Below, piece after piece: positions 1 through 8,295 of a stretch of 18,281 nucleotides of DNA. The DNA is from Pseudomonadota bacterium (GTDB lineage: Bacteria > Pseudomonadota > Gammaproteobacteria > Burkholderiales > Burkholderiaceae_C). The DNA lies in contig JAEWPH010000150.1 in assembly GCA_023460715.1 (NCBI GenBank), positions 1-18,281 of the forward strand, read 5' to 3'. The position numbers and the translations under genes were made by a program. The notes below the pieces were generated by a model. It was not told the origin of the DNA, ran no database searches, and saw nothing but the letters and a program-made list of their open reading frames with translations. Within the stretch, counting starts at the first letter, position 1. Every line of letters starts with the position of its first letter.

Positions 1-869
1 CCCCCGGCCAGGGCCCAGCGCGCAGCGCCCCCCGTGGGCCGCGGGGCCGCCGGGCCGAACACCTCCTGCGCGGCCTGCTGCACGATGGGCTCGGTCACCG
101 TGCGCGTGCCGCTGGCGTAGGCGCCCAGCAGGGCCCGGTCGCACAGCAGGTTGATGCGCCGCGGCACGCCGCGCGACAGCGCATGCACGCGCTGCAGCGC
201 ACGGCGGTCGAACGGCACCGGACCGGCCAGCCCCGCCACAGCCATGCGGTGGGCGATGTACTGCTGCGTCTCGGGCAGGCTGAGCGCGTCGAGGTGGAAG
301 CGGGCGATCACGCGCTGCGCCAGCTGCTCCAGCGCGGGGTCGGCCACCATGCCGCGCAGTTCGGGCTGCCCGATGAGGATGATCTGCAGCAGCTTGCGTT
401 CGCTGGTCTCCAGGTTGGTCAGCAGGCGCAGCTGCTCCAGCACGTCGGGCGAGAGGTTCTGCGCCTCGTCGATGACCAGCACGTTGTTGCGCCCGGCCGC
501 ATGCTGCGCCAGCAGGAAGGCATTGAGCGGGTCGATGCAGTCCTTGACCGTTTCGCCGCCCGGCGTGGACGGCGCATGCGCCACGCCGAACTCGTCGCAG
601 ATCGAGCGCAGCAGCTCGTTCACCGTGAGCTTGGGATTGAAGATGTAAGCCACGTTGCAGTGCGCCGGGATCTGCTCCAGGAAGCAGCGGCACACGGTGG
701 TCTTGCCCGTGCCGATGTCGCCGGTGAGCAGCACGAAGCCGCCGCCCGCATCCAGCCCGTAGAGCAGATGGGCCAGCGCCTCGCGGTGGCGCTCGCTCAT
801 GAACAGGTAGCGGGGGTCGGGGGCGATGGAGAACGGCGCGTGCTGCAGGCCGAAGAACGGGACGTACAT
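1..869 (-). CDS. ExeA/GspA-type AAA+ ATPase, C-terminal part beyond the window
   Basis: The reverse strand is open from an ATG at 867-869 to the window edge (289 codons, no stop). The N-terminus begins MYVPFFGLQHAPFSIAPDPR, the usual opening of ExeA-like ATPases. Walker A is GDIGTGKT (residues 50-57). Walker B is VLVIDEAQ, with D134 and E135. A sensor-type segment IGQPELRG and an arginine-rich PRRINLLCDRALLG segment follow. The visible part ends in a Pro/Ala linker and ARWALAG, possibly the start of the membrane helix that follows the ATPase domain in ExeA/GspA. Family members power assembly of type II secretion or MSHA-type pilus machinery, often with a GspB-like partner at the inner membrane; the partner is not in view. 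No strong ribosome binding site precedes the ATG, but its position fits the family. Which machinery it serves cannot be told from this fragment. Confidence 0.9.
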   Translation of the reverse strand, partial: MYVPFFGLQHAPFSIAPDPRYLFMSERHREALAHLLYGLDAGGGFVLLTGDIGTGKTTVCRCFLEQIPAHCNVAYIFNPKLTVNELLRSICDEFGVAHAPSTPGGETVKDCIDPLNAFLLAQHAAGRNNVLVIDEAQNLSPDVLEQLRLLTNLETSERKLLQIILIGQPELRGMVADPALEQLAQRVIARFHLDALSLPETQQYIAHRMAVAGLAGPVPFDRRALQRVHALSRGVPRRINLLCDRALLGAYASGTRTVTEPIVQQAAQEVFGPAAPRPTGGAARWALAG

Positions 870-1100
870 GGCCGCGAGGATACCGCCACCGCGTGGCAAG
901 CCCTGGCGTGCAAGGCCACCGTCGGCGCATCGGTGCGCCGGGATGTGAGGCAGGGTTAGACCCGTCAGGAGTTTCCCGCAAATTGTCGTCGCGAAGACAT
1001 GGGAGCGTCAAAGCGCTTCCTACCATGCATTGCATAGCGGGGGCACATCCCGCAGCCGCCGCGGCGGCCCGCCCCGCCACACCGTCCCACCAGGAGAGGT
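870..1100. promoter_or_regulatory. Divergent intergenic region with a small inverted repeat
   Basis: This 231-base gap separates the minus-strand ExeA-like ATPase from the plus-strand ligase/transporter cluster, so promoters for both directions should lie here. I see no convincing sigma-70 pair. A perfect inverted repeat, ATGCA-T-TGCAT (1025-1035), lies 65 bases before the ligase start and is a candidate operator. A purine-rich ribosome binding site (AGGAGAG, ending just before 1100) precedes the ligase start. No RNA gene is apparent. Confidence 0.35.
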
Positions 1101-3047
1101 ATGAGCACCACGTTCCCCCAACTGCTGCTGCGCCACGCGGCCGAGCGCCCCGCCGCCGCCGCGCTGCGCGAGAAGGAGTACGGCATCTGGCAGACCTACA
1201 GCTGGTCGGCCCTGGCGCAGCTGGTGGAAGGGCTGGCCGCCGGCCTGTATGCCGCGGGACTGCAGCGCGGCGAGCACCTGGTGGTGATCGGCGCCAACCG
1301 GCCGCGCCTGTACGCCACCATGCTGGCCGCGCAGTCGCTGGGCGCCATCCCTGTGCCGTTGTACCAGGACGCGGTGGCCGCCGAGTGCGCTTACCCGCTG
1401 AACAACGCCGAGGTGCGCTTCTGCGTGGTGGAAGACCAGGAGCAGGTGGACAAGCTGCTGGAGATCCGCGAGCAGTGCCCGGCCGTCACGCACATCTTCT
1501 ACGACGACCCGCGCGGCCTGCGCAACTACGCCGAGCCCGGCCTGCAGGCGCTGGATGCGCTCGCCGCCGCCGGCCAGGCCCTGCTGGCGCGCGAAAGCGG
1601 CTGGTTCGCCGCCCGGGTGGCCGAGACGCAGCCCCAGGACGTGGCCGCCATGTTCTTCACGTCGGGCACCACCGGCAACCCCAAGGGCGTGGTGCACACG
1701 CACGCCACGCTGCTGGACCGCGCCCAGGCCGGCGCCGAGTTCGACCGGCTGGGCAGCGACGAGGAAGTGCTGGCCTACCTGCCGCCGGCCTGGATCGGCC
1801 AGAACATCTTCAGCTACGCGCAGTGGCTGGCCTGCGGCTACGTGGTGAACTGCCCTGAATCGGCTGCCACGGTGACCATCGACCTGAAGGAAGTCGGCCC
1901 CACGTACTACTTCGCGCCGCCGCGCGTCTTCGAAGGCTTGCTGACCAGCGTGATGATCCGCATGGAAGACGCGGGCGCGCTCAAGCGCCGCATGTTCCAC
2001 ACCTGCATGGCGCTCGCGCGCCGCGTGGGCCCGGCGCTGCGCGACGGCCAGCCCGTGGGCTGGCTGGACCGCCTGCGCTATGCCATCGGCGATCTGCTGG
2101 TGTACGGCCCGCTGCGCAACACGCTGGGCTTTTCCCGCGTGCGCGTGGCCTATACGGCGGGCGAAGCCATCGGGCCCGACCTGTTCACCTTCTACCGCTC
2201 GATCGGCATCAACCTCAAGCAGCTCTACGGCTCCACCGAGACCGCCGTGTTCGTCTGCCTGCAGCCCGACACCGAGGCCCGGGCCGATACGGTGGGCGTG
2301 CCGATCCGCGGCGTGGAGATCAAGGTGGCCGACAACGGCGAGATCCTCGTCAAGTCGGCCGGCCTACTGCGCGAGTACTACAAGAACCCCACGGCCACGG
2401 CCGAGGTGCTGACCGAAAACGGCTGGTACCGCACCAGCGACGCCGGCTTTCTCGACGCGCAGGGGCACCTCAAGATCATCGACCGCATCAAGGACGTGGG
2501 CCGCCTCTCCGGCGGTGTCAACGACGGCGCCATGTTCGCGCCCAAGTACGTGGAGAACAAGCTCAAGTTCTTCCCGTACATCAAGGAGGCCGTGGCCCTG
2601 GGGGACAAGCGCGAGAAGGTGTGCGCGCTCATCAACATCGACTTCGACGCCGTGGGCAACTGGGCCGAGCGCCGCAACCTGCCCTACGCCGGCTATACCG
2701 ATCTGGCGGCCAAGCCCGAGGTGTACGAGCTGATCCGCGACTGCATCGAGAAGGTGAACGCCGACCTGGCCACCGACGAGCGCCTGGCCGGCAGCCAGGT
2801 GAGCCGCTTCCTGGTGCTGCACAAGGAGCTGGACGCCGACGATGGCGAACTCACCCGCACCAACAAGGTCCGCCGCGGCTTCATCGCCGACAAGTACGGC
2901 GTGCTGGTGGACGCGCTGTACGCCGGGCGCACCTCGCAGTTCATCGAGACGCAGGTGAAGTTCGAGGACGGCCGCACCGGCCGCGTCAGCGCCGACCTGG
3001 TGCTGATGGATGCCAAGACCTTCACCCCCGCCCGCCGGGCCGCCTGA
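1101..3047 (+). CDS. AMP-forming long-chain-type acyl-CoA synthetase
   Basis: A 648-residue AMP-binding enzyme expected to activate a carboxylic acid to its CoA thioester through an acyl-adenylate. The P-loop MFFTSGTTGNPKG is at residues 184-196. YGSTE (376-380) is the adenine-binding motif, and DAGFLDAQGHLKIIDRIKD, ending near residue 465, is the A7/A8 hinge. A C-terminal GELTRTNKVRRGF carries the likely catalytic lysine. The length and the GRLSGG linker resemble FadD15-like long-chain synthetases more than short-chain enzymes. Start: ATG directly after AGGAGAGGT. It is the first gene of a cluster continuing 26 bases later with livG, so its substrate is probably what the transporter imports. 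The true substrate (fatty, phenylalkanoic or aromatic acid) cannot be read from the sequence. Confidence 0.93.
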   Translation: MSTTFPQLLLRHAAERPAAAALREKEYGIWQTYSWSALAQLVEGLAAGLYAAGLQRGEHLVVIGANRPRLYATMLAAQSLGAIPVPLYQDAVAAECAYPLNNAEVRFCVVEDQEQVDKLLEIREQCPAVTHIFYDDPRGLRNYAEPGLQALDALAAAGQALLARESGWFAARVAETQPQDVAAMFFTSGTTGNPKGVVHTHATLLDRAQAGAEFDRLGSDEEVLAYLPPAWIGQNIFSYAQWLACGYVVNCPESAATVTIDLKEVGPTYYFAPPRVFEGLLTSVMIRMEDAGALKRRMFHTCMALARRVGPALRDGQPVGWLDRLRYAIGDLLVYGPLRNTLGFSRVRVAYTAGEAIGPDLFTFYRSIGINLKQLYGSTETAVFVCLQPDTEARADTVGVPIRGVEIKVADNGEILVKSAGLLREYYKNPTATAEVLTENGWYRTSDAGFLDAQGHLKIIDRIKDVGRLSGGVNDGAMFAPKYVENKLKFFPYIKEAVALGDKREKVCALINIDFDAVGNWAERRNLPYAGYTDLAAKPEVYELIRDCIEKVNADLATDERLAGSQVSRFLVLHKELDADDGELTRTNKVRRGFIADKYGVLVDALYAGRTSQFIETQVKFEDGRTGRVSADLVLMDAKTFTPARRAA

Positions 3048-3073
3048 GACCGACGCAGGGAAGAGACCAGCAG

Positions 3074-3859
3074 ATGACCACCAAGAAGATCGGCGACGTC
3101 ATTCTCGACGTCCGCAACATCAGCCTGCGGTTCGGGGGCGTGAAGGCGCTCACCGACATCTCGTTCGATGTGCGCGAGCACGAGATCCGCTCCATCATCG
3201 GCCCCAACGGCGCCGGCAAGAGCAGCATGCTCAACTGCATCAACGGCGTGTACACGCCGTCCGAGGGCTCCATCACCTTCCGCGGCAAGACCTTCGACCA
3301 CATGAACAGCCGCCAGGTGGCCGAGATGGGCGTGGCACGCACCTTCCAGAACCTGGCCCTCTTCAAGGGCATGAGCGTGCTGGACAACATCATGTCCGGC
3401 CGCAACCTGAAGATCAAAAGCAACCTGCTGCTGCAGGCCCTGCGCGTGGGCCCGGCCGTGGCCGAGGAAATCCGCCACCGCGAGGTGGTCGAACGCATCA
3501 TCGACTTCCTGGAGATCCAGGCCTGGCGCAAGGCGCCCGTGGGCCAGCTGCCCTACGGCCTGCAGAAACGGGTGGACCTGGGCCGCGCGCTGGCCATGGA
3601 GCCGCAGGTGCTGCTGCTCGATGAGCCCATGGCCGGCATGAACGTGGAGGAGAAGCAGGACATGTGCCGCTTCATCCTCGACGTGAACGACGAGTTCGGC
3701 ACCACCATCGTGCTGATCGAGCACGACATGGGCGTGGTGATGGACATCTCCGACCGCGTGGTGGTGCTGGACTACGGCAAGAAGATCGGCGACGGCGCAC
3801 CCGAAGAAGTGCGTGCTAACGAAGACGTCATCCGCGCCTATCTCGGCGCTGGACATTGA
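3074..3859 (+). CDS. livG: Branched-chain-type ABC transporter ATP-binding protein (LivG)
   Basis: A 261-residue cytoplasmic ATPase of the HAAT (Liv) family. Walker A GPNGAGKSS is at residues 43-51, Walker B VLLLDEP at 179-185, and the switch histidine lies in VLIEHDMGVV. The ABC signature is degenerate (PYGLQKRVDLGRAL in place of LSGGQ), as is common in LivG. The C-terminal GDGAPEEVRANEDVIRAYLG is a typical LivG ending. The ATG at 3074 was chosen because the protein aligns from there; upstream codons in this frame lie inside the ligase gene. The spacing of 26 bases to the ligase and 10 bases to livH indicates one transcript. It should pair with the second ATPase, LivF, at 7468. Substrate specificity lies with the binding protein and is unknown. 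Confidence 0.95.
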   Translation: MTTKKIGDVILDVRNISLRFGGVKALTDISFDVREHEIRSIIGPNGAGKSSMLNCINGVYTPSEGSITFRGKTFDHMNSRQVAEMGVARTFQNLALFKGMSVLDNIMSGRNLKIKSNLLLQALRVGPAVAEEIRHREVVERIIDFLEIQAWRKAPVGQLPYGLQKRVDLGRALAMEPQVLLLDEPMAGMNVEEKQDMCRFILDVNDEFGTTIVLIEHDMGVVMDISDRVVVLDYGKKIGDGAPEEVRANEDVIRAYLGAGH

Positions 3860-3869
3860 GAGGCAAGCC

Positions 3870-4799
3870 ATGGGATTCTTTCTTGAAACCGTTTTCGGCG
3901 GCCTCATGGCCGGCATGCTCTACGCACTGGTGGCGCTGGGCTTCGTGCTGATCTTCAAGGCCTCGGGGGTCTTCAACTTCGCGCAGGGGGCGATGGTGCT
4001 GTTCGCGGCCCTGGCGATGGCGCGCTTCGCGGAATGGTTTCCCCAGTGGTTCGGCTTCAGCAGCTTGCTGCTGGCCAACCTCATGGCGTTCTGCGCGGCC
4101 GTGCTCTGCATGATCGGCGTGGCCTGGCTGGTGGAGCGCCTGGCGCTGCGCCGGCTGGTGAACCAGGAGGGCATCACGCTGCTGATGGCCACGCTGGGCA
4201 TCACCTACTTCCTCGACGGAGCAGGCCAGCTCATCTTCGGCAGCGCCACCTACAAGATCGACGTCGGCATGCCCAAGGACCCGATGATCGTGCTGGAGAA
4301 CGTCTTCGAAGGCGGCCTGCTGCTGTCCAAGGAAGACCTCTACGCCGCGCTGGTGGCGGCGATGCTGGTGGCCCTGCTGTCGGTGTTCTTCCAGAAGACC
4401 CGCACCGGCCGCGCGCTGCGCGCCGTGGCGGACGACCACCAGGCGGCGCAGTCCATCGGCATTCCGCTGTCGCGCATCTGGGTGATCGTCTGGTCGGTGG
4501 GCGGCATCGTCGCGCTGGTGGCCGGCATCATCTGGGGCAGCAAGCTGGGCGTGCAGTTCTCCATCTCGCTGGTGGCGCTGAAAGCCTTTCCGGTGGTGAT
4601 CCTGGGTGGCCTCACCTCGGTGCCCGGCGCCATCGTCGGCGGGCTGGTGATCGGCGTGGGCGAGAAGCTCTCCGAGATCTACCTGGGCCCGTTCCTGGGC
4701 GGCGGCATCGAGAACTGGTTCGCCTATGTGCTGGCCCTGGCCTTCCTGCTGGTCCGGCCGCAAGGGCTGTTCGGCGACAAAATTATTGATCGCGTCTGA
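3870..4799 (+). CDS. livH: Branched-chain-type ABC transporter permease (LivH)
   Basis: A 309-residue, strongly hydrophobic inner-membrane protein with about eight predicted membrane segments. The N-terminal third carries the LivH hallmark ALGFVLIFKASGVFNFAQGA, followed by a glycine/alanine-rich helix. A cytoplasmic loop, TRTGRALRAVADDHQAAQSI, matches the conserved loop that contacts the ATPase. Near the end, FPVVILGGLTSVPGAIVGG is also a family signature. Start: ATG at 3870, ten bases after the livG stop, with GAGAGG seven bases upstream; a longer frame would run into livG. The ending LVRPQGLFGDK is typical. It forms the translocation channel together with LivM. The length is normal for the family and nothing is missing. 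Confidence 0.95.
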   Translation: MGFFLETVFGGLMAGMLYALVALGFVLIFKASGVFNFAQGAMVLFAALAMARFAEWFPQWFGFSSLLLANLMAFCAAVLCMIGVAWLVERLALRRLVNQEGITLLMATLGITYFLDGAGQLIFGSATYKIDVGMPKDPMIVLENVFEGGLLLSKEDLYAALVAAMLVALLSVFFQKTRTGRALRAVADDHQAAQSIGIPLSRIWVIVWSVGGIVALVAGIIWGSKLGVQFSISLVALKAFPVVILGGLTSVPGAIVGGLVIGVGEKLSEIYLGPFLGGGIENWFAYVLALAFLLVRPQGLFGDKIIDRV

Positions 4800-4824
4800 C
4801 GCGGTGACATAGGAGCAAACGAAT

Positions 4825-5889
4825 ATGTTCTACCGCGAGAACGGCCAGTTCAAAAGCAACTACCGCGCCGACATGGGGCTGTTCCCCGTCGCGCAGGACC
4901 GGTGGGCCATCCTGGGCCTGCTGGCACTGGCCTTCGTGCTGGTGCCGCTGATGGGCAGCGACTACTTCTTTCGCGCCATCGCCATACCCTTTCTGATCCT
5001 GTCGCTCGCGGCCATCGGGCTGAACATCCTGGTGGGCTACTGCGGCCAGATCTCGCTGGGCACGGGCGCCTTCATGGCCGTGGGTGCGTATGCGGCCTAC
5101 AACCTTCAGGCGCGCATCGACGGCATGCCGCTGCTGCTGGCGCTGCTGGGCGGCGGCCTGGTGTCCACGGTGTTCGGCGTGCTGTTCGGCATTCCCAGCC
5201 TGCGCATCCGCGGGCTGTACCTGGCCGTGGCCACGCTGGCCGCGCAGTTCTTCACCGACTGGTTCACCAACCGCGTGAAGTGGGTAACGAATGACTCGTC
5301 CTCGGGCTCGGTCAGCGTGGGGGGCCTGGACATCCTGGGCTACGCCATCCAGACCCCTGTGCAGAAATACCTGCTGTGCCTGGGCTTCGTGGTGGTGTTC
5401 GCGCTGCTGGCCAAGAACCTGGTGCGCAGCGCCATCGGCCGCGAGTGGATGGCCATGCGCGACATGGACGTGGCCGCGGCTGTCATCGGCATCCGCCCGG
5501 TGTACGCCAAGCTCTCGGCCTTCGCGGTCAGCAGCTTCATCGTGGGCGTGGCGGGCGGGCTGTGGGGCTTCGTGCACCTGGGCTCGTGGGAGCCGGCGGC
5601 CTTCGGGATCGAGCGCTCGTTCCAGTTGCTCTTCATGATCATCATCGGCGGGCTGGGCTCCATCTCGGGCGCGTTCTTCGGCGCGGCCTTCATCGTGCTG
5701 CTGCCGCTGCTGCTGAACTACGTGCCGCACTGGCTCGGCCTGCCCATTTCGACCGCGACGGCCACCCATGTGGAACACATGATCTTCGGCGCGCTCATCG
5801 TTTTCTTCCTCATCGTCGAACCCCACGGCCTGGCGCGGCTGTGGTCCACCGCCCGGCAGAAGCTGCGGCTGTGGCCTTTCCCGCATTGA
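4825..5889 (+). CDS. livM: Branched-chain-type ABC transporter permease (LivM)
   Basis: A 354-residue inner-membrane permease, the second channel subunit. After a hydrophilic start of about 25 residues come several membrane helices and the LivM hallmark NILVGYCGQISLGTGAFMAV, then a GIPSLRIRGLYLAVATLA segment. The cytoplasmic coupling loop is GREWMAMRDMDVAAAVIGI. The C-terminal half contains LFMIIIGGLGSISGAFFGAA and ends with a VEPHGLARLW segment, as usual for LivM. Start: ATG preceded by TAGGAGCAAACGAAT, a good ribosome binding site. The gene is 25 bases after livH and 99 bases before the binding-protein gene. The periplasmic stretch around WFTNRVKWVTNDSSSGSVSV is somewhat long but still within the family range. 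Confidence 0.95.
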   Translation: MFYRENGQFKSNYRADMGLFPVAQDRWAILGLLALAFVLVPLMGSDYFFRAIAIPFLILSLAAIGLNILVGYCGQISLGTGAFMAVGAYAAYNLQARIDGMPLLLALLGGGLVSTVFGVLFGIPSLRIRGLYLAVATLAAQFFTDWFTNRVKWVTNDSSSGSVSVGGLDILGYAIQTPVQKYLLCLGFVVVFALLAKNLVRSAIGREWMAMRDMDVAAAVIGIRPVYAKLSAFAVSSFIVGVAGGLWGFVHLGSWEPAAFGIERSFQLLFMIIIGGLGSISGAFFGAAFIVLLPLLLNYVPHWLGLPISTATATHVEHMIFGALIVFFLIVEPHGLARLWSTARQKLRLWPFPH

Positions 5890-5988
5890 TCCCCGCGGCC
5901 AATGCACTCACTGCTCCCAGCGTCCGTGTCCCGTTCTTCATTCACCACAAGCGCACCCCAGGTGCCATCATCCTTAGGAGACAAAGCC

Positions 5989-7314
5989 ATGCAACTCAAG
6001 CAAAGAATCGCGCTGGCCACTGCGGCCGGTGCCACCGCCCTGGCAGCCTTCGTGCCGCTGGCGGCACAGGCCCAGGCCGCCGCCGAGCAGTTCGTGCCGC
6101 TGATGGTCTACCGCACCGGGCAGTTCGCGCCGCTGGGCATTCCATGGGCCGACGGCAAGCAGGACTACCTGAAGCTGGTGAACGCCCGCGACGGCGGCGT
6201 GAACGGCGTGAAGATCGCCTTCGAAGAGTGCGAAACGGCGTACGACGCCGCCAAGGGCGTGGAATGCTATGAACGCCTGAAGGGCAAGGGCAGCGGCGCA
6301 TCGGGCTTCGATACGCAGTCCACCGGCATCACCTTCGCCGTGACCGACAAGGCCTTCGTGGACAAGATCCCCGTGGAGACCATGGGCTACGGCCTGTCGC
6401 AGTCGGTGGACGGCACGGTGTTCGAGTGGAACTTCCCGCTGCTGGGCACCTACTGGACGGCCGCCGACGTGATGCTGCAGGACATCGCCAAGAAGGAAAA
6501 GGGCAGCCTCAAGGGCAAGAAGATCGCGCTGGTCTACCACGACAGCCCGTACGGCAAGGAGCCCATTCCGCTGCTGCAAAAGCGCGCCGAGGCCGACGGC
6601 TTCACGCTCAGCACCTTCCCCGTCACGCCCCCCGGCGTGGAGCAGAAGTCGACCTGGCTGCAGATCCGCCAGCAAAAGCCCGACTACGTGCTGTTCTGGT
6701 CGGCCGGCGTGATGACGCCCGCCGGCATCCGCGAGGCGCAGGCCAGCGGCTACCCGCGCGAGAAGATCTACGCCATCTGGTGGGCCGGCTCCGACCATGA
6801 CGTGAAGGACATCGGCGCGGGCGCCAAGGGCTACAACGCCGTCACCGTCCACAACAGCGCGGCCAAGGACAAGGTGCACGACGACCTGAAGAAGTTCGTC
6901 TACGACAAGGGCCAGGGCACGGGCGCCGCCACCGGCATCGCCACGCTGGCGCACACGCGCGGCATGATGATTTCCATGCTGCAGGTGGAGGCCATCCGCG
7001 CCGCGCAGGAAAAGTACGGCAAGGGCAAGGTGCTCACGCCAGAGCAGGTGCGCTGGGGCTTCGAGAACCTGGACCTCACGGCCGACAAGCTCAAGGCCCT
7101 GGGCTTCGGAGAGATCATGCGGCCGGTGAAGACGTCCTGCGCCAACCACATGGGCAGCGACTGGGCGCGCATCGTGCAGTGGGACGGCGGCAAGTGGGAC
7201 ATCAAGTCCGACTGGTACCAGGCCGACAAGACGCACATCGATCCGCTGGTCAAGGAGTACGCGGCCAAGTACGCCAAGGACAAGAACGTAAAACCTCGGA
7301 CGTGCACCCCCTGA
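5989..7314 (+). CDS. Periplasmic substrate-binding protein of the Liv-type transporter
   Basis: A 441-residue type I periplasmic binding protein. A Sec signal peptide (MQLKQRIALATAAGATALAA and on to AQAQA) is probably cleaved near residue 30. The mature part opens with EQFVPLMVYRTGQFAPLG, and has a first lobe with NARDGGVNGVKIAFEECE and a second with KKIALVYHDSPYGKEP, the usual Liv/Pas binding-protein pattern. Start: ATG at 5989, preceded by TTAGGAGACAAAGCC; a longer frame from 5902 has no ribosome binding site and would bury the signal peptide. At roughly 410 mature residues it is longer than LivJ (about 345), as in members thought to bind aromatic or other bulky acids. The last codons and the stop fall inside a repeat element (see 7306), so the terminal Thr-Pro is probably repeat-derived. 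It sets the specificity of the importer; the ligand is unknown. Confidence 0.93.
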   Translation: MQLKQRIALATAAGATALAAFVPLAAQAQAAAEQFVPLMVYRTGQFAPLGIPWADGKQDYLKLVNARDGGVNGVKIAFEECETAYDAAKGVECYERLKGKGSGASGFDTQSTGITFAVTDKAFVDKIPVETMGYGLSQSVDGTVFEWNFPLLGTYWTAADVMLQDIAKKEKGSLKGKKIALVYHDSPYGKEPIPLLQKRAEADGFTLSTFPVTPPGVEQKSTWLQIRQQKPDYVLFWSAGVMTPAGIREAQASGYPREKIYAIWWAGSDHDVKDIGAGAKGYNAVTVHNSAAKDKVHDDLKKFVYDKGQGTGAATGIATLAHTRGMMISMLQVEAIRAAQEKYGKGKVLTPEQVRWGFENLDLTADKLKALGFGEIMRPVKTSCANHMGSDWARIVQWDGGKWDIKSDWYQADKTHIDPLVKEYAAKYAKDKNVKPRTCTP

Positions 7315-7437
7315 GTCGCTGACGCGCCTTCCCCCTCTCTCGCTGCGCGGGAGGGGGACGACACCCTCGGTGCGGGGCGGCCCTTCCTCGGAGTCCCTCA
7401 CCCCCATGTCACAGGCCGCGCCAGTGGCTGGCGTGGT
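7306..7437. repeat. GC-rich intergenic hairpin repeat, copy A
   Basis: The element begins at CCCCCTGAG, which contains the stop codon of the binding-protein gene, and runs towards livF. A perfect 7-base stem, CCCCCTC (7331-7337) with GAGGGGG (7351-7357), encloses CTCGCTGCGCGG-like sequence, followed by CCCTCGGTGCGGGGCGGCCC and GGCCGCGCCAGT. The same order of blocks (CCCCCTGAG, the C5/G5 stem around CTCGCTGCGCG, then GCCGCGCCAGT) recurs after livF at 8300. I recall such elements as common in Comamonadaceae intergenic regions; that is from memory and was not checked by search. The outer limits are approximate. Its place between a binding-protein gene and its ATPase gene could create an expression step. 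Confidence 0.7.
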
Positions 7438-7467
7438 GGCTACGTTTGAATCTAGAAGAGGAACGGA

Positions 7468-8289
7468 ATGACAACCACGACTGAATCGGCCGCACCGCTG
7501 CTCGTCGTCAACGGCATCGAGGTCATCTACAACCATGTGATCCTGGTGCTCAAGGGCGTGTCGCTGACGGTGCCCGAAGGTTCCATCGTCGCGCTGCTGG
7601 GCGGCAATGGCGCAGGCAAGACGACCACGCTGCGCGCCATCTCCAACCTGCTGGCGGGCGAACGGGGCGAGGTCACCAAGGGCAGCATCACGCTGCGCGG
7701 CGAGCGCATCGAGCAGCTCTCCCCCGCCGGCCTGGTGGACCGGGGCGTGGTGCAGGTCATGGAAGGCCGCCACTGTTTTGCCCACCTGACCATCGAAGAG
7801 AACCTGCTCACCGGCGCCTACACCCGGCGCGACCGGGGGGAGGTCGCCGCCAACCTGGAGAAGGTGTATGCCTACTTCCCGCGCCTGAAGACGCGGCGCA
7901 CCAGCCAGGCGGCGTACACCTCGGGCGGCGAGCAGCAGATGTGCGCCATCGGCCGCGCGCTGATGGCCAACCCCAAGATGGTGCTGCTGGACGAACCCTC
8001 CATGGGCCTGGCACCGCAGATCGTGGACGAGGTCTTCGCCATCGTGAAGGACCTGAATGCCAAGGAGCGCGTGACTTTTCTGCTGGCCGAGCAGAACACG
8101 TCGATGGCACTGCGCAATGCCGACTACGGCTACATCCTGGAGAACGGCCGCGTGGTGATGGACGGCGCCGCCGCCGCCCTGGCGACCAACGAGGACGTCA
8201 AGGAGTTCTACCTGGGCATGGGCGGCGGCGAGCGGCGCAGCTTCAAGGACGTGAAGAGCTACAAGCGGCGCAAGCGGTGGCTGGCGTAG
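7468..8289 (+). CDS. livF: Branched-chain-type ABC transporter ATP-binding protein (LivF) with basic C-terminal tail
   Basis: A 273-residue ATPase, second nucleotide-binding subunit of the importer. Walker A GGNGAGKT is at residues 45-52, the ABC signature is YTSGGEQQMCAIGRAL, Walker B VLLDEP is at 172-177 followed by SMGLAPQIVDEVF, and the switch region is FLLAEQNTSMAL (glutamine-asparagine in place of the usual histidine, normal for LivF). Start: ATG after AGAAGAGGAACGGA. LivF proteins usually have about 235 residues; the excess is a short N-terminal lead and a C-terminal tail of about 25 residues, rich in Arg and Lys (SYKRRKRWLA at the end). Unlike the rest of the cluster, it is separated from both neighbours by repeat-bearing gaps of 153 and 260 bases. 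The tail's role is not known to me. Confidence 0.94.
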   Translation: MTTTTESAAPLLVVNGIEVIYNHVILVLKGVSLTVPEGSIVALLGGNGAGKTTTLRAISNLLAGERGEVTKGSITLRGERIEQLSPAGLVDRGVVQVMEGRHCFAHLTIEENLLTGAYTRRDRGEVAANLEKVYAYFPRLKTRRTSQAAYTSGGEQQMCAIGRALMANPKMVLLDEPSMGLAPQIVDEVFAIVKDLNAKERVTFLLAEQNTSMALRNADYGYILENGRVVMDGAAAALATNEDVKEFYLGMGGGERRSFKDVKSYKRRKRWLA

Positions 8290-8295
8290 GGATGG

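Noticed and set aside
183..959. Plus-strand open frame of 258 codons
   Set aside because: Antisense of the ExeA-like ATPase; no motifs, His/Gln/Arg-rich composition.
2693..3916. Minus-strand open frame of 407 codons
   Set aside because: Antisense of the ligase 3' end and livG; His-rich shadow composition and no family motif.
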